From assembly GCA_036346395.1 (NCBI GenBank), contig CM070599.1:3835232-3899231 (forward strand): 64,000 nucleotides of DNA. The letters are read 5' to 3'. The position numbers were made by a program, and so were the translations under genes. Every line of letters starts with the position of its first letter. Position 1 is the stretch's first letter. This document shows, piece by piece, positions 11,279 to 22,784 of the stretch. The notes under the pieces are model-generated. The model did no database searches and was not told the origin of the DNA. It saw only the letters and a program-made list of their open reading frames with translations. The DNA comes from Hsuehochloa calcarea. Taxonomy: Eukaryota; Streptophyta; Magnoliopsida; Poales; Poaceae.

Positions 11279-11877
11279 GTGTTGGGTACGCTTTCTGTTA
11301 ACTCTCATTCCGCTACTATTTTGTTTGATTCAGGAGCATCTCATTCTTTTGTTTCTGAGTCTTTTGCTTCTATTAGTGAGCTCCTTTTTACTCCATTGTT
11401 GGTCCCGTTGCTCATTCGCTCTCCTGGGTTAGAGTTAAGAGCTGAATCTGAGTGTAGGGATGTCCCAATTGAGATTGAGGGAGTGAGATTCTTCGCGAAT
11501 CTTATCCTCCTCCATTCAACAAGTCTAGATGTAATTCTTGGCATGGATTGGCTGTCTCGGCATAAGGGACACATCGATTGTGCCAAGAAGTGCGTCTCTC
11601 TATCTAGTCCTTCCGTGAAAGGGGTTCGCTTTCGGTCGCTAAGTTCGCATCTCTTCGCGCTTGAAGCGAAGCCCGCTCTAGATATTGGTGAAGTCCCAAC
11701 CGTCCGTGACTTCATTGATGTCTTTCCCGAAGCTCTTCCAGGGATGCCACCAGTTTAGGACCTCGAGTTTGTCATTGAGTTGGTTCCCGGTACTGCCCCA
11801 ATTTCAAAGAGGCATTATCGGATGCCACCGAATGAGTTGGTGGAGTTGAAGAAGCAACTTAATGAGCTGCAAGAAAG
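11279..11877 (+). pseudogene. Protease and start of RT, element C, cut by the next element
   Basis: A continuous frame runs from about 11280 to a TAG at 11756-11758. It contains ILFDSGASHSFVSESF with catalytic Asp at 11327-11329 and VILGMDWLSRHKGHIDCA at about 11530-11586, so the retropepsin domain looks intact. It continues into the linker ending EALPGMPPV. Past the stop, the frame enters the RT start (LEFVIELVPGTAPISKRHYR, then an ELVELKKQLNELQ-type stretch). RT ends at about 11877, where unrelated LTR-like sequence begins, so most of pol is absent. Confidence 0.85.
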
Positions 11878-12972
11878 ACTCAAAATCATCAAATAAAGAG
11901 AAAGAACGCAAAGAGACAAGACATGATCAAACTTTCTCTAGATTGTTTTGATATGATTTGGGCTTACAACCACTCCATCAATGGAGGACAATGCTCAATC
12001 AAAGAGCACAAAAATCACAGCAAAATCTCTAAAACTCTAGCCTGCATAAAAACTCTCCCTAGGCAAATTTGGGTTTCAAAATAGTAAAAGAGACGAAGCG
12101 GAGGTGCAGCCACCTCCCTCCCCTATTTAGAGTGGAGGCTTAGTCCTTCTAGAAGTTTGACTCAGTTGGGCTCCCGTTAAGGCCCAAAACAAACGGGTCA
12201 CACACGCACATATTTTAATGCGCCGTCTTTATCACCTCTTGACTTAACTAGCTTTTCCTTGCGCCATCTTGCGCTGCGGATTGGCCAATATGTCACCCTT
12301 GTCCATCTTGCGTCGTGCTTGAGTTCATTGACCTCACCCGTCATTGTCGATCGTTCTGGAACTCAGCTTTCCAAGCCTAGTCCCGGTCATCCTCGCCGTT
12401 GACCGTCATTGACCACCAAGCAACATGCACAACAATAGACAAGTAAACCGAATTTGGAAACAAGTTCTTCACAACTTCACCCATGTTAGTCAAAAGATGC
12501 CTCATGCAACATATATACCCTGAAACTCATGACTTTGACCTAACAACCGAACATCGCCACCACGACGGGCGACGATTCAAGTGAAATCCGGTCAGACCGC
12601 CGCCTATTGGCCGGTCAGACCGCCAGTAGTGACTTAGCCGATTTCAACCTCTGAAACTCCGAAACCTACTGGAATTTTCAATCGAATAGAATCATTGGAT
12701 CGGAGACTCCAAAAATTATGGGACCAAGTGCAATAGAATCTCCTCTCTTGCCTACACCCTCTATTTTTGGCCCAGCTCGATCCACCACTTTCTGAGGTTG
12801 GCCGGTCCGACCGCCGCTATGGCCGGTCTGATTGCTAGTTAGGCCGATCAGACCGCCTGAAGCCTGACAGTCCTGTAACTTTGCCGAAAACACGTGAAAC
12901 GACAAACCATTAACTCCATTGCCAATTGTCACAGCATCCTAAGATCTGAAGCATATCCCCATGATATCCACA
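11878..12972 (-). repeat. LTR-like sequence with CCGGTCAGACCGG-type motifs, minus strand
   Basis: Read on the minus strand it starts TGTGGATATCATGGGGATAT at 12972 and shares long stretches with the plus-strand sequence from 21803, so the two are inverted copies. Short palindromic motifs of the type GGTCAGACCG recur at about 12588-12632 and 12800-12865. A TATA-like CTAAATAGG is seen on the minus strand near 12122-12130. The left border, against the RT of element C, is at about 11877. LTR identity is inferred from the TG start and the promoter-like layout; no internal region is attached. Confidence 0.55.
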
Positions 12973-13095
12973 TCTACTTGCAGTAGACTGTATAAATTAC
13001 CTTCTCCTTCATTTTAGAGAAAAGGAAACTCAACACTGTCTATAAAACAATGCTTGAAACTACACAGGTTATCTGATAAATGAAAAGGAAACTTA
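12973..13095. other. Short non-coding spacer
   Basis: AT-rich sequence between the inverted LTR-like copy and the solo LTR. I see no gene, repeat or end signature in it. It is probably the left half of whatever sequence the solo LTR entered, continuing at 16214. Confidence 0.4.
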
Positions 13096-13100
13096 CTAGC

Positions 13101-16100
13101 TGTCGAACCCGGGAACGAAGGATCCCGAATTCTCTGTGTTCATACACTAGTCCCGGATTTCCAGTGTACACAGTCACAAAAATGTTATCACAAACATATC
13201 CAGCGTGTTTATTAATAAGCATAGAGTTTATTACAATTTGGGCCTGATGCAAAATAAAACATTAAGCGGAAGCAAAAGATAATGGTAAGCCACACGATAC
13301 GCCACAGGCAATCGTCTCGAGGTCGCTGCCTAATCGTCCTGCTCCTCACCTTCCGGATAGAAGTCTTCTCCTGAATAATAATATTCAGCAAGTATGAGCA
13401 CAACTACCGTGCTCGCAAATTACACCCAATACAGAATTTAGAATGCATGCATAAGTTATTCAAAGGAAGGTTGTAGGGTTTATTTGCGTAAATCAGCATT
13501 TTCAAATTTAAATAAATATACTAAGTTCCAAGGCAGAATTTTAATCCATATCTGAAATCATATTTTAAATTGACAACTTTATAGTGGATAACCTCCATAC
13601 GAAACATGGTGAAGGATACCCTCCTATCGCAAGGCTACCTGCCCAATTTTACCACAAGGATTAACCATCCTCAAATCATGCCCAAAGTTATTTTAAAACA
13701 AAAAAACAAGTCTAACTTAGAGTGGCTTTGCCCAGCATGTCCATGACCGTGGACACGGCTATTCGAATAGTTTTACACTCTGCAGAGGGTTACAACTTTA
13801 CCCACACGAGATAATTTGCCTGTTATGTCGGCCAATGCACGCTTCCTTAGGCGTGTGACTAGGCAATTATCACAAGGCGTTTCCACTGCATTACCTCACT
13901 ACTAATATGCCCGCTAAGGTTTCACTTCCATTAGGCTAACCACCTGCCGGAAGCCCCCTCTTGCGCCAAGTGGGAATAAAGTCTAACCGACACCCACACA
14001 ACAATCATGGCACAAACAGTAATGAGGTAAGACAAATTATTAAGCCTGGTTCTGCCCATACAGAACATGTGGTAGTACGGTGGAGCTTTGCAAGATGCGG
14101 CTCAAAGACCGGTCCTTAACCTACTTGGGCAACCTTCAATAAAAACCTGGGCCTCAATCTTAACCAGACGAGCCCGTGCATAAACCTGCACCCACCATCG
14201 GTCCATTTTTGCCCAAGTACAAAACATATAATTTTCAAAAATATTTGCAAAAGTCCACCATGACAAAACAATGTCATAGGCTTTTTATCAAATTTTGAAA
14301 TTTTGGCTAAATTCTCCCAAAATCAAATATTTCATGGTCTAAGCATTTGCTAAGCATATATTTATTTTTAAATTCATTTGACTAAGGTTACAAGGAATTG
14401 GTAATACAACATTTAAATTTGGCTATGCAAAGTAATTGGAATAATTAAGCATTTAAAACAGGATTTTAAAATAATTAAATACAATTATGCATGCAATAAT
14501 AATTTAAAACAGAAATTAAATAATTTTAAATATTGGATGCAAAATAGTCAATGGTGTAACTTGCCTTGCTCAAAATCTTGGTATTCTACTTCTTCAATAG
14601 GGTCAAGCTCTCCGGAGTCGTCAAAATCTATACGCGAGAATAATCCAAATTCAAACAGAATTCAAATGAACTCAAATAAATTTAAATAAAAATACAAATT
14701 AACTCCAAATTAAATAATTTTGGTTTAGTTAGCTAGATCTTGATTTTATACAAATTTAGAAATTTGAATCACCTAGATCGGATTTTTTATGAAAAATACG
14801 AGCTCCTGGAAGTTTAAAACCTAAATTAAATCATAAAATCAGAATTTCCTGAATTAAATTTCTAAAGGAAATTCCATTTATTGCGCAAGCTTGCGTCAGC
14901 CGTACGGACGACCGAGGCTGACATGTGGGCCCACACAGTATGGACTGAGTTCACAGCGCCACCCGAGTCCACAGTGGACTCGGCTCACAGCACAGTGTGA
15001 GGGGGGGCTGTGCTGGCGCGGCGTGCTGTGCTGGCGTCCACGCGGCTGCCACGCAAGCGGCAGGGGTGAGGTGGCGCTGGTGTGGCGTTGAAGTGGCGAG
15101 CCACGTTGGCGCCGGAGAGGGGAGGCGCTCGGGTACCAAGGGTACCGACGATCGGCGGCGCGGCGAGCTCCGGTGAGTTGTGCAAAATGCTCAGGAGACG
15201 ATGCTGATGCGAGGGCGCTACCTGGTGGCGGTGATGCGCGTCCGGATGGTGGTTGGCGACGGTGAGAGGTGGCGAGGAGTTTCGGTCGTCGGCGGGGATG
15301 GTGCTCCGGGGGTCTTCAGGCGAAGAGGAGGTGCGCACAAGGATCGCCGGAGGATGCTGATGCTGATGGTGGTGTCGGCGACGGCGGAGGAGTACTGGAG
15401 GCGGCGCTAGAGGCGGCGGAGGAGCTTCGGCCGAAAAGGGGGAAACTCCAATTGCTGGCGACTAGGGGCGAGCGAGGGGACGAGGGGTGGGGGAATGGAG
15501 TGCGGGAGGAGAGGCGCAGCTGGGGGTGCAATTTATAGGGCGAGGGGAGGCCGGGAGGAGGAGAACGGGTGCGGCGTTAATGGCGGTGGCAACGGGCGCG
15601 GCGGCGTTAGGGCGAATAAAGGAGGGGGAAAACGGGAGGGGTGAATGCGGCGGAGTAAGAGGGAGTTAGCGCGCGTGATGGCGATTGAAGAGCTCCGAGG
15701 CGAGCGGCAATGGCAGCGAGAGGCGCGGGCGCGTGGGGGAGAAGAAGGGGGCGGGGAAGAAGACGCCGGTGGGGCCCACCTGTCGGCGAGACAGAGAGAG
15801 GGAGAAGGGGCACGGGAAAGATTGATGTCGGCCGTCCCATTTCGATCGGACGGCCCGCATTAATCAAGCACGGGGACAATGGGCCGAGGCGCGCACAGTG
15901 CTGGGCTTCGGCCCAGTACTGTTGCCGAGAATTTTAAATTCCTTTTCCAATTTATTTAATCCTAGAAATTGAAACAAGCTTTAGAAAATATCAAATAAAG
16001 TCCAAAAATTTTGAAAAAATTCACAGAAATTCTCAAGAGCATTCTGGACTTAAATAAAATAATTCCAACTTTTAAATGGTAATAGATTTTGCACATAAAT

Positions 16101-16208
16101 TATTTTAGCTTTAAAATAATTAGGGAAAAGTTTTTAAAATTTCCAAAAAATCCACAAAAATAATTAAAGTCTTATTTTCAACTGAAACTGAAATTTTGGG
16201 CTGTTACA
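13101..16208 (-). mobile_element. Complete solo LTR of a gypsy element (3.1 kb), target duplication CTAGC
   Basis: On the minus strand it begins TGTAACAGCCC and ends GGGTTCGACA. The same five bases, CTAGC, flank it at 13096-13100 and 16209-16213, the target duplication made by integrase. No PBS or PPT lies beside it, so it is a solo LTR left by recombination between the two LTRs of a full element. It shares the CTCTGCAGAGTG and TATTCGAATAG segments (near 13765-13790) with the other long LTRs. The GC-rich part (14890-15880) carries a minus-strand TATA-like site near 15530-15537 and only spurious ORFs. Confidence 0.92.
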
Positions 16209-16213
16209 CTAGC

Positions 16214-18138
16214 TGAAGAAATTATATGCGCCATGTTTGACATATTAAAATGTGTAGGAGCGGTAAGAGTGTATGAAATGTGTCTCTTTTATTGTAGATT
16301 AGGATGCAACACATGATTACCAGCATGTGCCCCCTGCTATCTCCCGCACACTCATCGCTTATGCAGCGGCAAGTGAGGCCGTCTTTGCCATGATCATGTC
16401 ATGAAACACATTGTTCTAGCCATGTTATAGATAAAGATCAGGCAACCTAGGGCATGTTTGAAGCTATATGCGAAAAGCGGGTTTTGATGAAATCTCAGTT
16501 CCAATATATTTCATATATGCATACTGCTGTTTCTTGATTATAATGATAGGCAGCTTCAGCATTGTGTTTCCTATAACTTATGCGAAATCTAGGTGCTTTT
16601 GTTTATGTTCTATAAAATTTCCTTCTTTATCTGCCGCTTCTATGCAATAAGTGTGCTTCTGATTCGTATGCTGTAACATTTGCCTGTTGTTCGCTTAGCT
16701 AAAGATAGTTAAGTTAGAATGGAAAGTGATGAGTTTTCAGAAAATATGAAATATTGTTGGTTATTTCTTCTTTTGTTTTGCATAGATATGGCTTATGCGA
16801 TATCGTACGATAAATTCTAATGTTTTAAAAAATAAATTCATTTATAACCTTGTCACCTTGTGCAATGGCCATGGCCGCGTCAGTTATAACAAATACTGTT
16901 AGCTACACACAAAATATTCTGATTAATCTTTTTTTGTGATTTGGTGCTTTTCAGTTCCTCAATATGTCAAATAAAGAATTGATTTGATTAATTCAATGTC
17001 CACTGCAATGTTTGCTCATTGTCGTCTATTTTCTGATTTGCAGAACTGAGAAGCGAAAGCCATACTATTATGCAATTTTTATTTTGTTCGTTGCGCCAAC
17101 AGGTTTGCTGGTGCAGAGAAAAGGTGCAATCTTTCGTTAGAAATAAAATTTTATTTTATTTTGTACTATGCAGTTGGTCATCCTTTGTGCTTATGATCCC
17201 CCACCGTGTTATTAAATAATGCTAACTGCTCCAAGAAGACATGTCATGGATGGATTGATTGAAGACCGATTTGTTTTTTTGATTAACTTGCATGGTGAAA
17301 TGTTTTTAGAATACACTATTGCCAATGCAGTACTTTTCTTTCATCAGATGCACCTGTGAGTTTGGTTACAACCGATGTGCTAGGTTTCAATAGCTTAGCA
17401 AAAATGAATTGTAGTCATTGTGCTTCATCTTATCTTATATGCTATGAATATCGTGAATCCTATGTATTACAACACACACTAAATGCTTACTAATCATTTT
17501 ATGATTTTACCTTGCAAATCGATGTAGCCCTGTTATGGCCATCGGCGATCCACGCGGCTTACTTCTGGGTCCCTGGATGCTGTTTCGTTGGGATTGTCTT
17601 CGCTTTTTGTTTTTTGTGGAAGCCATGATACGTTGTTCGCCGTTTTCTTATTCGACAAAATCTAATAGGATCCTTTTAATGAAACAAGCAGCATGTGTAT
17701 TCTTATTCTTTATTTTTAATTGAATTGCATGCTTTTTTAGCTTAGAAATTTACAAATACCATACAACCATAAGCGTTGTTGTTTCTTATCCTTAGCTTTT
17801 TGCGGTGTTTTTTCCATACTTCAGCTATAATAGTTGAATTGTTTATTGAGATTCAAGAATACTCTATGTACACAACTCACAGGGTTTTAGATTATTATTC
17901 GAATGTACATAGATTACTTACACCTTTCAAGTTCCCATTAGGTTGTTACACCATTGGCGGGTTTGATGCCCTTGGAACACATGTTGACATGTTACATAAA
18001 TCACTTAACCAAATTTGTTGTGACTTCCACGTTGTATTGTATCCTTCTGCTGGTGTTTATGTCTTTTAGGCGTAGTATGACTACGAAATGGTAGCAAATA
18101 GTTTAACATCGACATCTCAGACTTAGTGTTTGATTTCA
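16214..18138. other. Non-coding AT-rich sequence, possibly the body of a Helitron
   Basis: No ORF of note and no recognisable domain. The sequence leads into a Helitron-type 3' end at 18139-18170. Since the solo LTR interrupts it, the body may continue leftwards into 12973-13095. A 5' TC terminus could not be placed. Confidence 0.35.
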
Positions 18139-18170
18139 CGGGCGCAACGTAGCGCGCCATTCCTACCTAG
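18139..18170 (+). mobile_element. Candidate Helitron 3' terminus
   Basis: The sequence has a GGCGC...GCGCC stem with a short loop (18141-18158), then about ten bases, then CTAG (18167-18170) followed by T. That is the layout of a Helitron 3' end (hairpin, short spacer, CTRR, insertion before T). The element would lie to the left. No helicase or Rep gene is visible, so it would be non-autonomous. Confidence 0.55.
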
Positions 18171-19019
18171 TAGAGTTGTATTCGTCATGGGATTGTAATA
18201 TCTACTTCTACCCTATATATGATTAATCTGCACCGACCAAAATATGTGATGTATCTCCTTTTTATTTGATTAATCATTAATACCGCAAAGTCCAGCATCT
18301 CAAAGCGAAATCATTCTCGGGGTAAAAACAATTATAGGACCCCTCCGAGAAATCCGGTTTCGGCGGTTCCCGATATAAAAACCGGAAAATCTCGTCCGAA
18401 ACATTTAAAATGCTACACAAAATTCAAAAACTGAGATATGCACAAACAAAAGGAAAACACTACGACACATACGTACAGACGAACGATTAAAATCGGACAC
18501 GCTAACGACTCACCTGTTCTTATCCTTTAACTATTCGAGTCCAAACCCACCATCCTCTCATCTTCCTCACCACAGCATCCCATCTACTTCTTCCCTTAAC
18601 ACCTCTCTTCCCAAAATACCTTCATCATCTCTCTCCCGTCTCCAGATCCCCCCAAAGCTGCATGACCGCCCGAGGCCTATTGCCGCCGGCGGCATCCATG
18701 GCGAGGTGCCTCGGCCAACTCCCCCTTGCCGGAGGCTCCCTCGTGCTCGACTTTGCCTACATCACCGGCTATGAATTGGCTCCCAAGCGACAGTGAAGAA
18801 GCGAGGCCAACATGCTCCTGCATTCCTTCGGCCTCCTCCTCCGCGATAAGCTTTGCTACTCACCTCCGGCCACGTGCTTGTCCTACAAGTACGTGCTCCT
18901 CCGCGACAAGCTTTTCAGATGTTTTCCTCCTTTTTGTGTTTGATTTCATCATATGTTGCACACATATTCAAACTCCAGAACTCGCATGTAGTCAATTTAG
19001 GGAAGAATTTTTTTCCAAT
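18171..19019. other. Unassigned sequence with a GC-rich patch
   Basis: 18171-18640 has no gene. 18660-18910 is GC-rich and codon-like: one frame from the ATG at 18699 reads MARCLGQLPLAGGSLVLDF before a stop at about 18795, and another continues past it. It looks like a shifted fragment of a host exon, but I do not recognise the protein. It adjoins the P450 and coatomer fragments and may be a third captured piece. Confidence 0.35.
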
Positions 19020-19020
19020 A

Positions 19021-19180
19021 TTACCGTGAACAGTGCGCAACATTGTTTTTGTATTGATGAAATATTATTTTACTTCAGATGCAATATTTTTTTGTACATA
19101 TGCAACATTCAAAAGAACAGTATACAACATTGTTTTAAGTGAGCCGCAACATTTTTCGTAATGGTTCGCAACATTTGTCT
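19021..19180 (+). repeat. Cluster of GCAACA(TT) motifs, left side
   Basis: GCAACATT and close variants (TACAACATT, GCAATATT) recur at least six times in 160 bases. The same motif recurs at 20160-20580. Short motifs clustered on both sides of a captured-gene segment are typical of the subterminal repeats of class II elements such as CACTA. I could not find matching termini, so the class is not settled. Confidence 0.55.
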
Positions 19181-19276
19181 TGTTCAAAAGAATCTTAACA
19201 TCTGATCTTTCCAGATGCTGGGACGAATATTCGAAGAACTCACCTGACGATTTTGCCTTACTTGGTCTGATCACCC

Positions 19277-19522
19277 ATGGAGTTGGAGTCCTGCAGCTAC
19301 GTGCTGCCTCTTGTGACTTGCTGCTGCTTCTTGCTCTACTCCTTCTTCTTCCATGTCTTTGCAACTGGTTGCGGCACTTGTAGCTTTCACCACCATGCGC
19401 CGAGGAGCTACCCGGTGCTGGACTGCCTGGTGGATTTCTACCGGAACCGCCGCCTGCTGGTGGGCTGGTACACGGGCCTCCTCGCGGCGTCGCCATCGCA
19501 GACCATCGTTGCGGGGAGATGA
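19277..19522 (+). pseudogene. N-terminal fragment of a cytochrome P450 (CYP94-like)
   Basis: The 81-residue frame starts at the ATG at 19277 with a hydrophobic anchor (about residues 8-28), then a hinge and PRSYPVLDCLVDFYRNRR, WYTGLLAASPSQTIV, and a stop at 19520-19522. This order is the N terminus of plant CYP94-clan fatty-acid hydroxylases, ER-anchored monooxygenases of about 500 residues. The I-helix, ExxR and haem-binding Cys regions are all absent, so it cannot be an enzyme. It breaks off in unrelated sequence. The P450 call is fairly firm; the subfamily is from memory of family patterns. Confidence 0.7.
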
Positions 19523-20159
19523 ACGGCTATAGAGAATCTTATAGGATTCAATGACGGAACGTGCCGTTCGGACTGAGCGCTAGATGTTCCTAAAAAAAAC
19601 ATATGCGAGTCGGACTGAATAAGCAAGGATGAAATAAAAGCAAAACCTGAATAAGCACAGAGGCTTAATGAGCGAATATCTCCATCAGTCCATCTCCAGC
19701 AGTATATGAACAGGAACCATCCCTGACGAGCCCCACCCGGCCACGCCAACCGAATGGAGCCCCCTGCCGCCGCGGCCGTCCATGCGCCACCCCTTCGCCG
19801 CGGCCGCCCTCCATGCGCCGCCGCCAAACGATGGTGGATTGGGGATCGGTCGCTGGGACTGAGAACGAAACGGGAGTTGGGGACAGAGCATTAGTTTTTG
19901 GCCCTTATGGCTATTTGGGCTAATCTCCGAAAAGAGGCACAAATGTTTTGCCATTGACAGCCGAAATGATTTCCACGATCGGTGCGCTCTTCATTTTCAT
20001 TCTATACCGCTAATAGCAACAACAAATTTGATGTTTTGTGACGAAGCCAAAACATCAAGAATGGAGGGATCGGTAACACTTTCAGCTTCCAGAGTTTTTC
20101 CACAGACGCATACAGCGCTCGGACGTATCCCATGAACCCTCTGACAAAATATTCATACA
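19523..20159. other. No gene seen
   Basis: Mixed sequence with a GC-rich patch at 19700-19860 that yields only short overlapping frames on the minus strand (up to 129 codons) with low-complexity Arg/Pro/Ala content. I find no domain in it. Confidence 0.35.
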
Positions 20160-20580
20160 CAACATTTGCAATAAAATTAATCTATATGTGAAACAAAAAT
20201 GTGCAAAATGATAAAAACAACACAAAGAAAAAAAATAGAAAGAATATCAATTTCTCACCAAAAATTCATGAAACCATCAGTATAGAACATAGCTGCGCTT
20301 TTAAAAACCAGTTACAATATTGCAACATTTGAAAATAACAGTGGAAACATCTAAAAATAATTGTGATAATATTTTTGGAACAATAATGCAACAATCAAAT
20401 GGTAAAGGGCTGCAACAAAATATTTACTTTTGTGTAACAAATCAAAAATACCATTGCAACAAAAAAACACATCTTTCTGCAACATTTGACGCAACAACAT
20501 CGCAACAATAAAAAACGATACATGCAACATTTTGGGCCAACTATTGCAACAAAATTGAGCAACGCCTGCAACAAATGTAC
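20160..20580 (+). repeat. Cluster of GCAACA motifs, right side
   Basis: At least ten copies of GCAACA or near variants (TGCAACATTT, GCAACAAA, CGCAACAA), most between 20310 and 20575. It pairs with the cluster at 19021-19180 and abuts the broken end of the coatomer fragment. Most units on both sides read in the plus orientation. Confidence 0.55.
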
Positions 20581-20911
20581 CCGAATGAGGCTCGAGGTTG
20601 CTGTGAAGGTTCTAGCTGATAAGGATCATCTCCAGGAGGACGCAGCTAGAGGCGGCGGTGCGTTTGTCGATGATCTTGAGGTAGAGGGGGAGGAGCTTCT
20701 GGATGGTGTGGTCCTTAGAGGGGAGGACGTAGCGGACGATGATGATGAAGAGGTGAGGGAGTATCTGGCCGTTGAGGAGGAGCATGACGGCCTGCTTCAT
20801 GGCGTTGACCTTGACGGCGATGTCACTACCCTCGCGATCAGCTTTGATCTGGTTCACCATGGAGGGGGAGCCTTGGTCGAAGTAGACTAGGAGGGTACAT
20901 GACTTCTCCAT
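20581..20911 (-). pseudogene. N-terminal fragment of coatomer subunit beta (beta-COP)
   Basis: Read leftwards from the ATG at 20909-20911, about 99 residues match the start of beta-COP: MEKSCTLLVYFDQGSPSM, then NAMKQAVMLLLNG, then RYVLPSKDHTIQKLL, a helical-repeat start. A stop follows at about 20612, yet beyond it the sequence still resembles the next part of the protein in degenerate form. Full beta-COP is about 950 residues and belongs to the COPI vesicle coat on Golgi membranes. This piece has no introns in it and many substitutions, so it is a dead captured copy. Neighbouring GCAACA clusters suggest that a transposon carried it. Confidence 0.85.
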
Positions 20912-21389
20912 GGTGGTCGGTCGCCGGGGCAGATCTAATCTGTCCTGCCGGAGCCTGAAGGTGGCCAGCGCGCCCTTGTTTGCATGCCTGCATCATGCTT
21001 GGTGCCAGCCGAAGAGGAAGAAGGGTAGCAACTCGGTTGTGAACTTCGACAACATGAACTTTCAGCCGAATGTCTCAAGGCTATGCTACGTGTCGGTCCC
21101 CGCATCTCGGAACCGGTGGTAGTCGGAGTGGACGCAGAGGTAGTTCTACCACACCTCGCCCTAGGGCGACGGGGTGCACTCCTCCGGGGGACCCATAAGC
21201 TTGATTCCTTTGCTAGAGGTATAACTGACCAGAGGGGAGGACTACCGAAGCAATTTTATTGATGTAACATCTACAATATGTATTATAATTTGATCCCACA
21301 TATTTCTTTCTTTTACATATTAATGTGGGATCTCTGAGCCATCAAGGTGAAGTAGGTGCATTGAATCCTACCTGTTGTATATATTTATA
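20912..21389. other. Unassigned sequence, possible further gene fragment
   Basis: 20912-21125 keeps exon-like composition and an open plus-strand frame of about 70 codons, with no family that I recognise. 21126-21389 shows no gene. It may belong to the same captured segment as the coatomer piece. Confidence 0.3.
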
Positions 21390-21802
21390 TATGTTGGAAT
21401 GAATAAGCCACTAAAGAAGGGTGAATAGGAGCACTTATCTTTTTCACCACCTGCAGTATTCATCTTCTTTTTCACTCCAAAAGCTATGAAAGCTATAAAG
21501 ATCAAAGGCACAAGATCACAATGGAAGTATTGCGTTGAAACCAGAAAACCCCGAACAAGAAACCTCTTAGCCGGTCTGACCGCCGGCGCTGGTCTGACCG
21601 GTGGTTGGTCTGACCGCTGACTAGTCTTACCGTTTGTAAAGGGCGGTCTGACTAGGGTCGCGCATGCTGAAAGGAGAACGAAGAGGGGAAAGCAAATCTG
21701 GCGGTGGGGATGTGGATTTGGCCATGGGGTGGTCAATTGGACCGGCGGCGGCGGCAGCATCACTGTAGTTGTGTCATGACGGTGACACTACACAAGACAC
21801 TC
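21390..21802 (+). repeat. Motif-rich repeat with GGTCTGACCG units
   Basis: It opens near GAAGGGTGAATAGGAGC and carries at least four GGTCTGACCG-type motifs between 21570 and 21660. A perfect small hairpin GTGTCA...TGACAC sits at about 21772-21789. No coding sequence is visible. It directly precedes the TGTGGATATC start at 21803 and may be part of the same element. Confidence 0.45.
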
Positions 21803-22784
21803 TGTGGATATCATGGGGATATACTCCAGATCTTATGATGATGTGACAATTGGCAATGGCGTTAACGGTTTGTCGTTTCACGAGTTTTCGGTAAAGAAAC
21901 AGCTTCATCGAGCGAACCGGTCCGACCGCCGTGGTGGTCGGTCCGACCGATTCATGGTCGGCCCGACCAACCATAGGGGCGTCGGACCGGTAAGTTATCC
22001 GAGGTGATATGTTGAGCTGGGACAGAAATAGAGGGTGCAGGCAAGAGAGGGGAGTCTATTGCACTTGGTCTCATGATATTTGGAGTCTCCAGTCAAAAGT
22101 TATTCGTGATATAAAATTCCAGTAGGGTCTGTGATTTCAGGGGCCAAATTTTGGCTAAGTCCCATCCGGCGGTCTAACCGGCCAACTGGTGGCGGTCAGA
22201 CCAGCCGGGGTGGGTGGTCAGACCAGCCGGGGTGGGTGGTCAGACCGGCCCTGGGGGCGGTCTAACCGGTTGTCACTTGATCGTCGCCCGTTGTGGCGGC
22301 GATGTTCGGTTGTTAGGTCAAAGTCTTGAGTTTCAGTGCATATGTGTTGCATGATGCATGTTTTGACTAACGTGGGTCAAGTTGTGAAGAACTTGTTCCC
22401 GGATTCGGTTTGCTTGTCTATTGTTGTGCAGGTTGCTTGGTGGTCAACTACGGTCAACGGCGAGGATGATCAGGACTAGGCTTGGAGAGCTGAGGTCCAG
22501 AACGATCGACAATGCCGGGTGAGGTCAATGAACTCAAGTATGGTGCAGAATGGACAAAGAGGACCGAACGGACAGTAAAGTATGACTGGTTTGATCAAAC
22601 GGCGCGGGAGTCGGTGCAAGTTCCATGGTGGTTTCACTGGGAGCTGGATGGGAGAGACTTGCCGACATGGAGAGAGCCGTTGATCAACCTACACTTGGCG
22701 GAGCAGGCGAAGTGCTTCGCGCAGATGGACTCGGTCTTCGGAGAAGGACCGAGAAGGGGTATTTTTGTAATCTTCCAATCTTCG
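21803..22784 (+). repeat. LTR-like sequence, plus strand, inverted partner of 11878-12972
   Basis: It starts TGTGGATATCATGGGGATAT and follows the minus-strand copy through the GGTCAGACC-type motif block (21915-21990 and 22160-22270) and the stretch near 22300-22560. After about 22600 the two part. A 103-codon frame at 22512-22823 has no domain and is probably chance. The two copies point outward from each other with about 8.8 kb between their starts. Confidence 0.5.

Noticed and set aside
20612..20911. A functional small beta-COP gene
   Set aside because: It covers about a tenth of the protein, ends in a stop with degenerate homology beyond it, and has no promoter or later exons.
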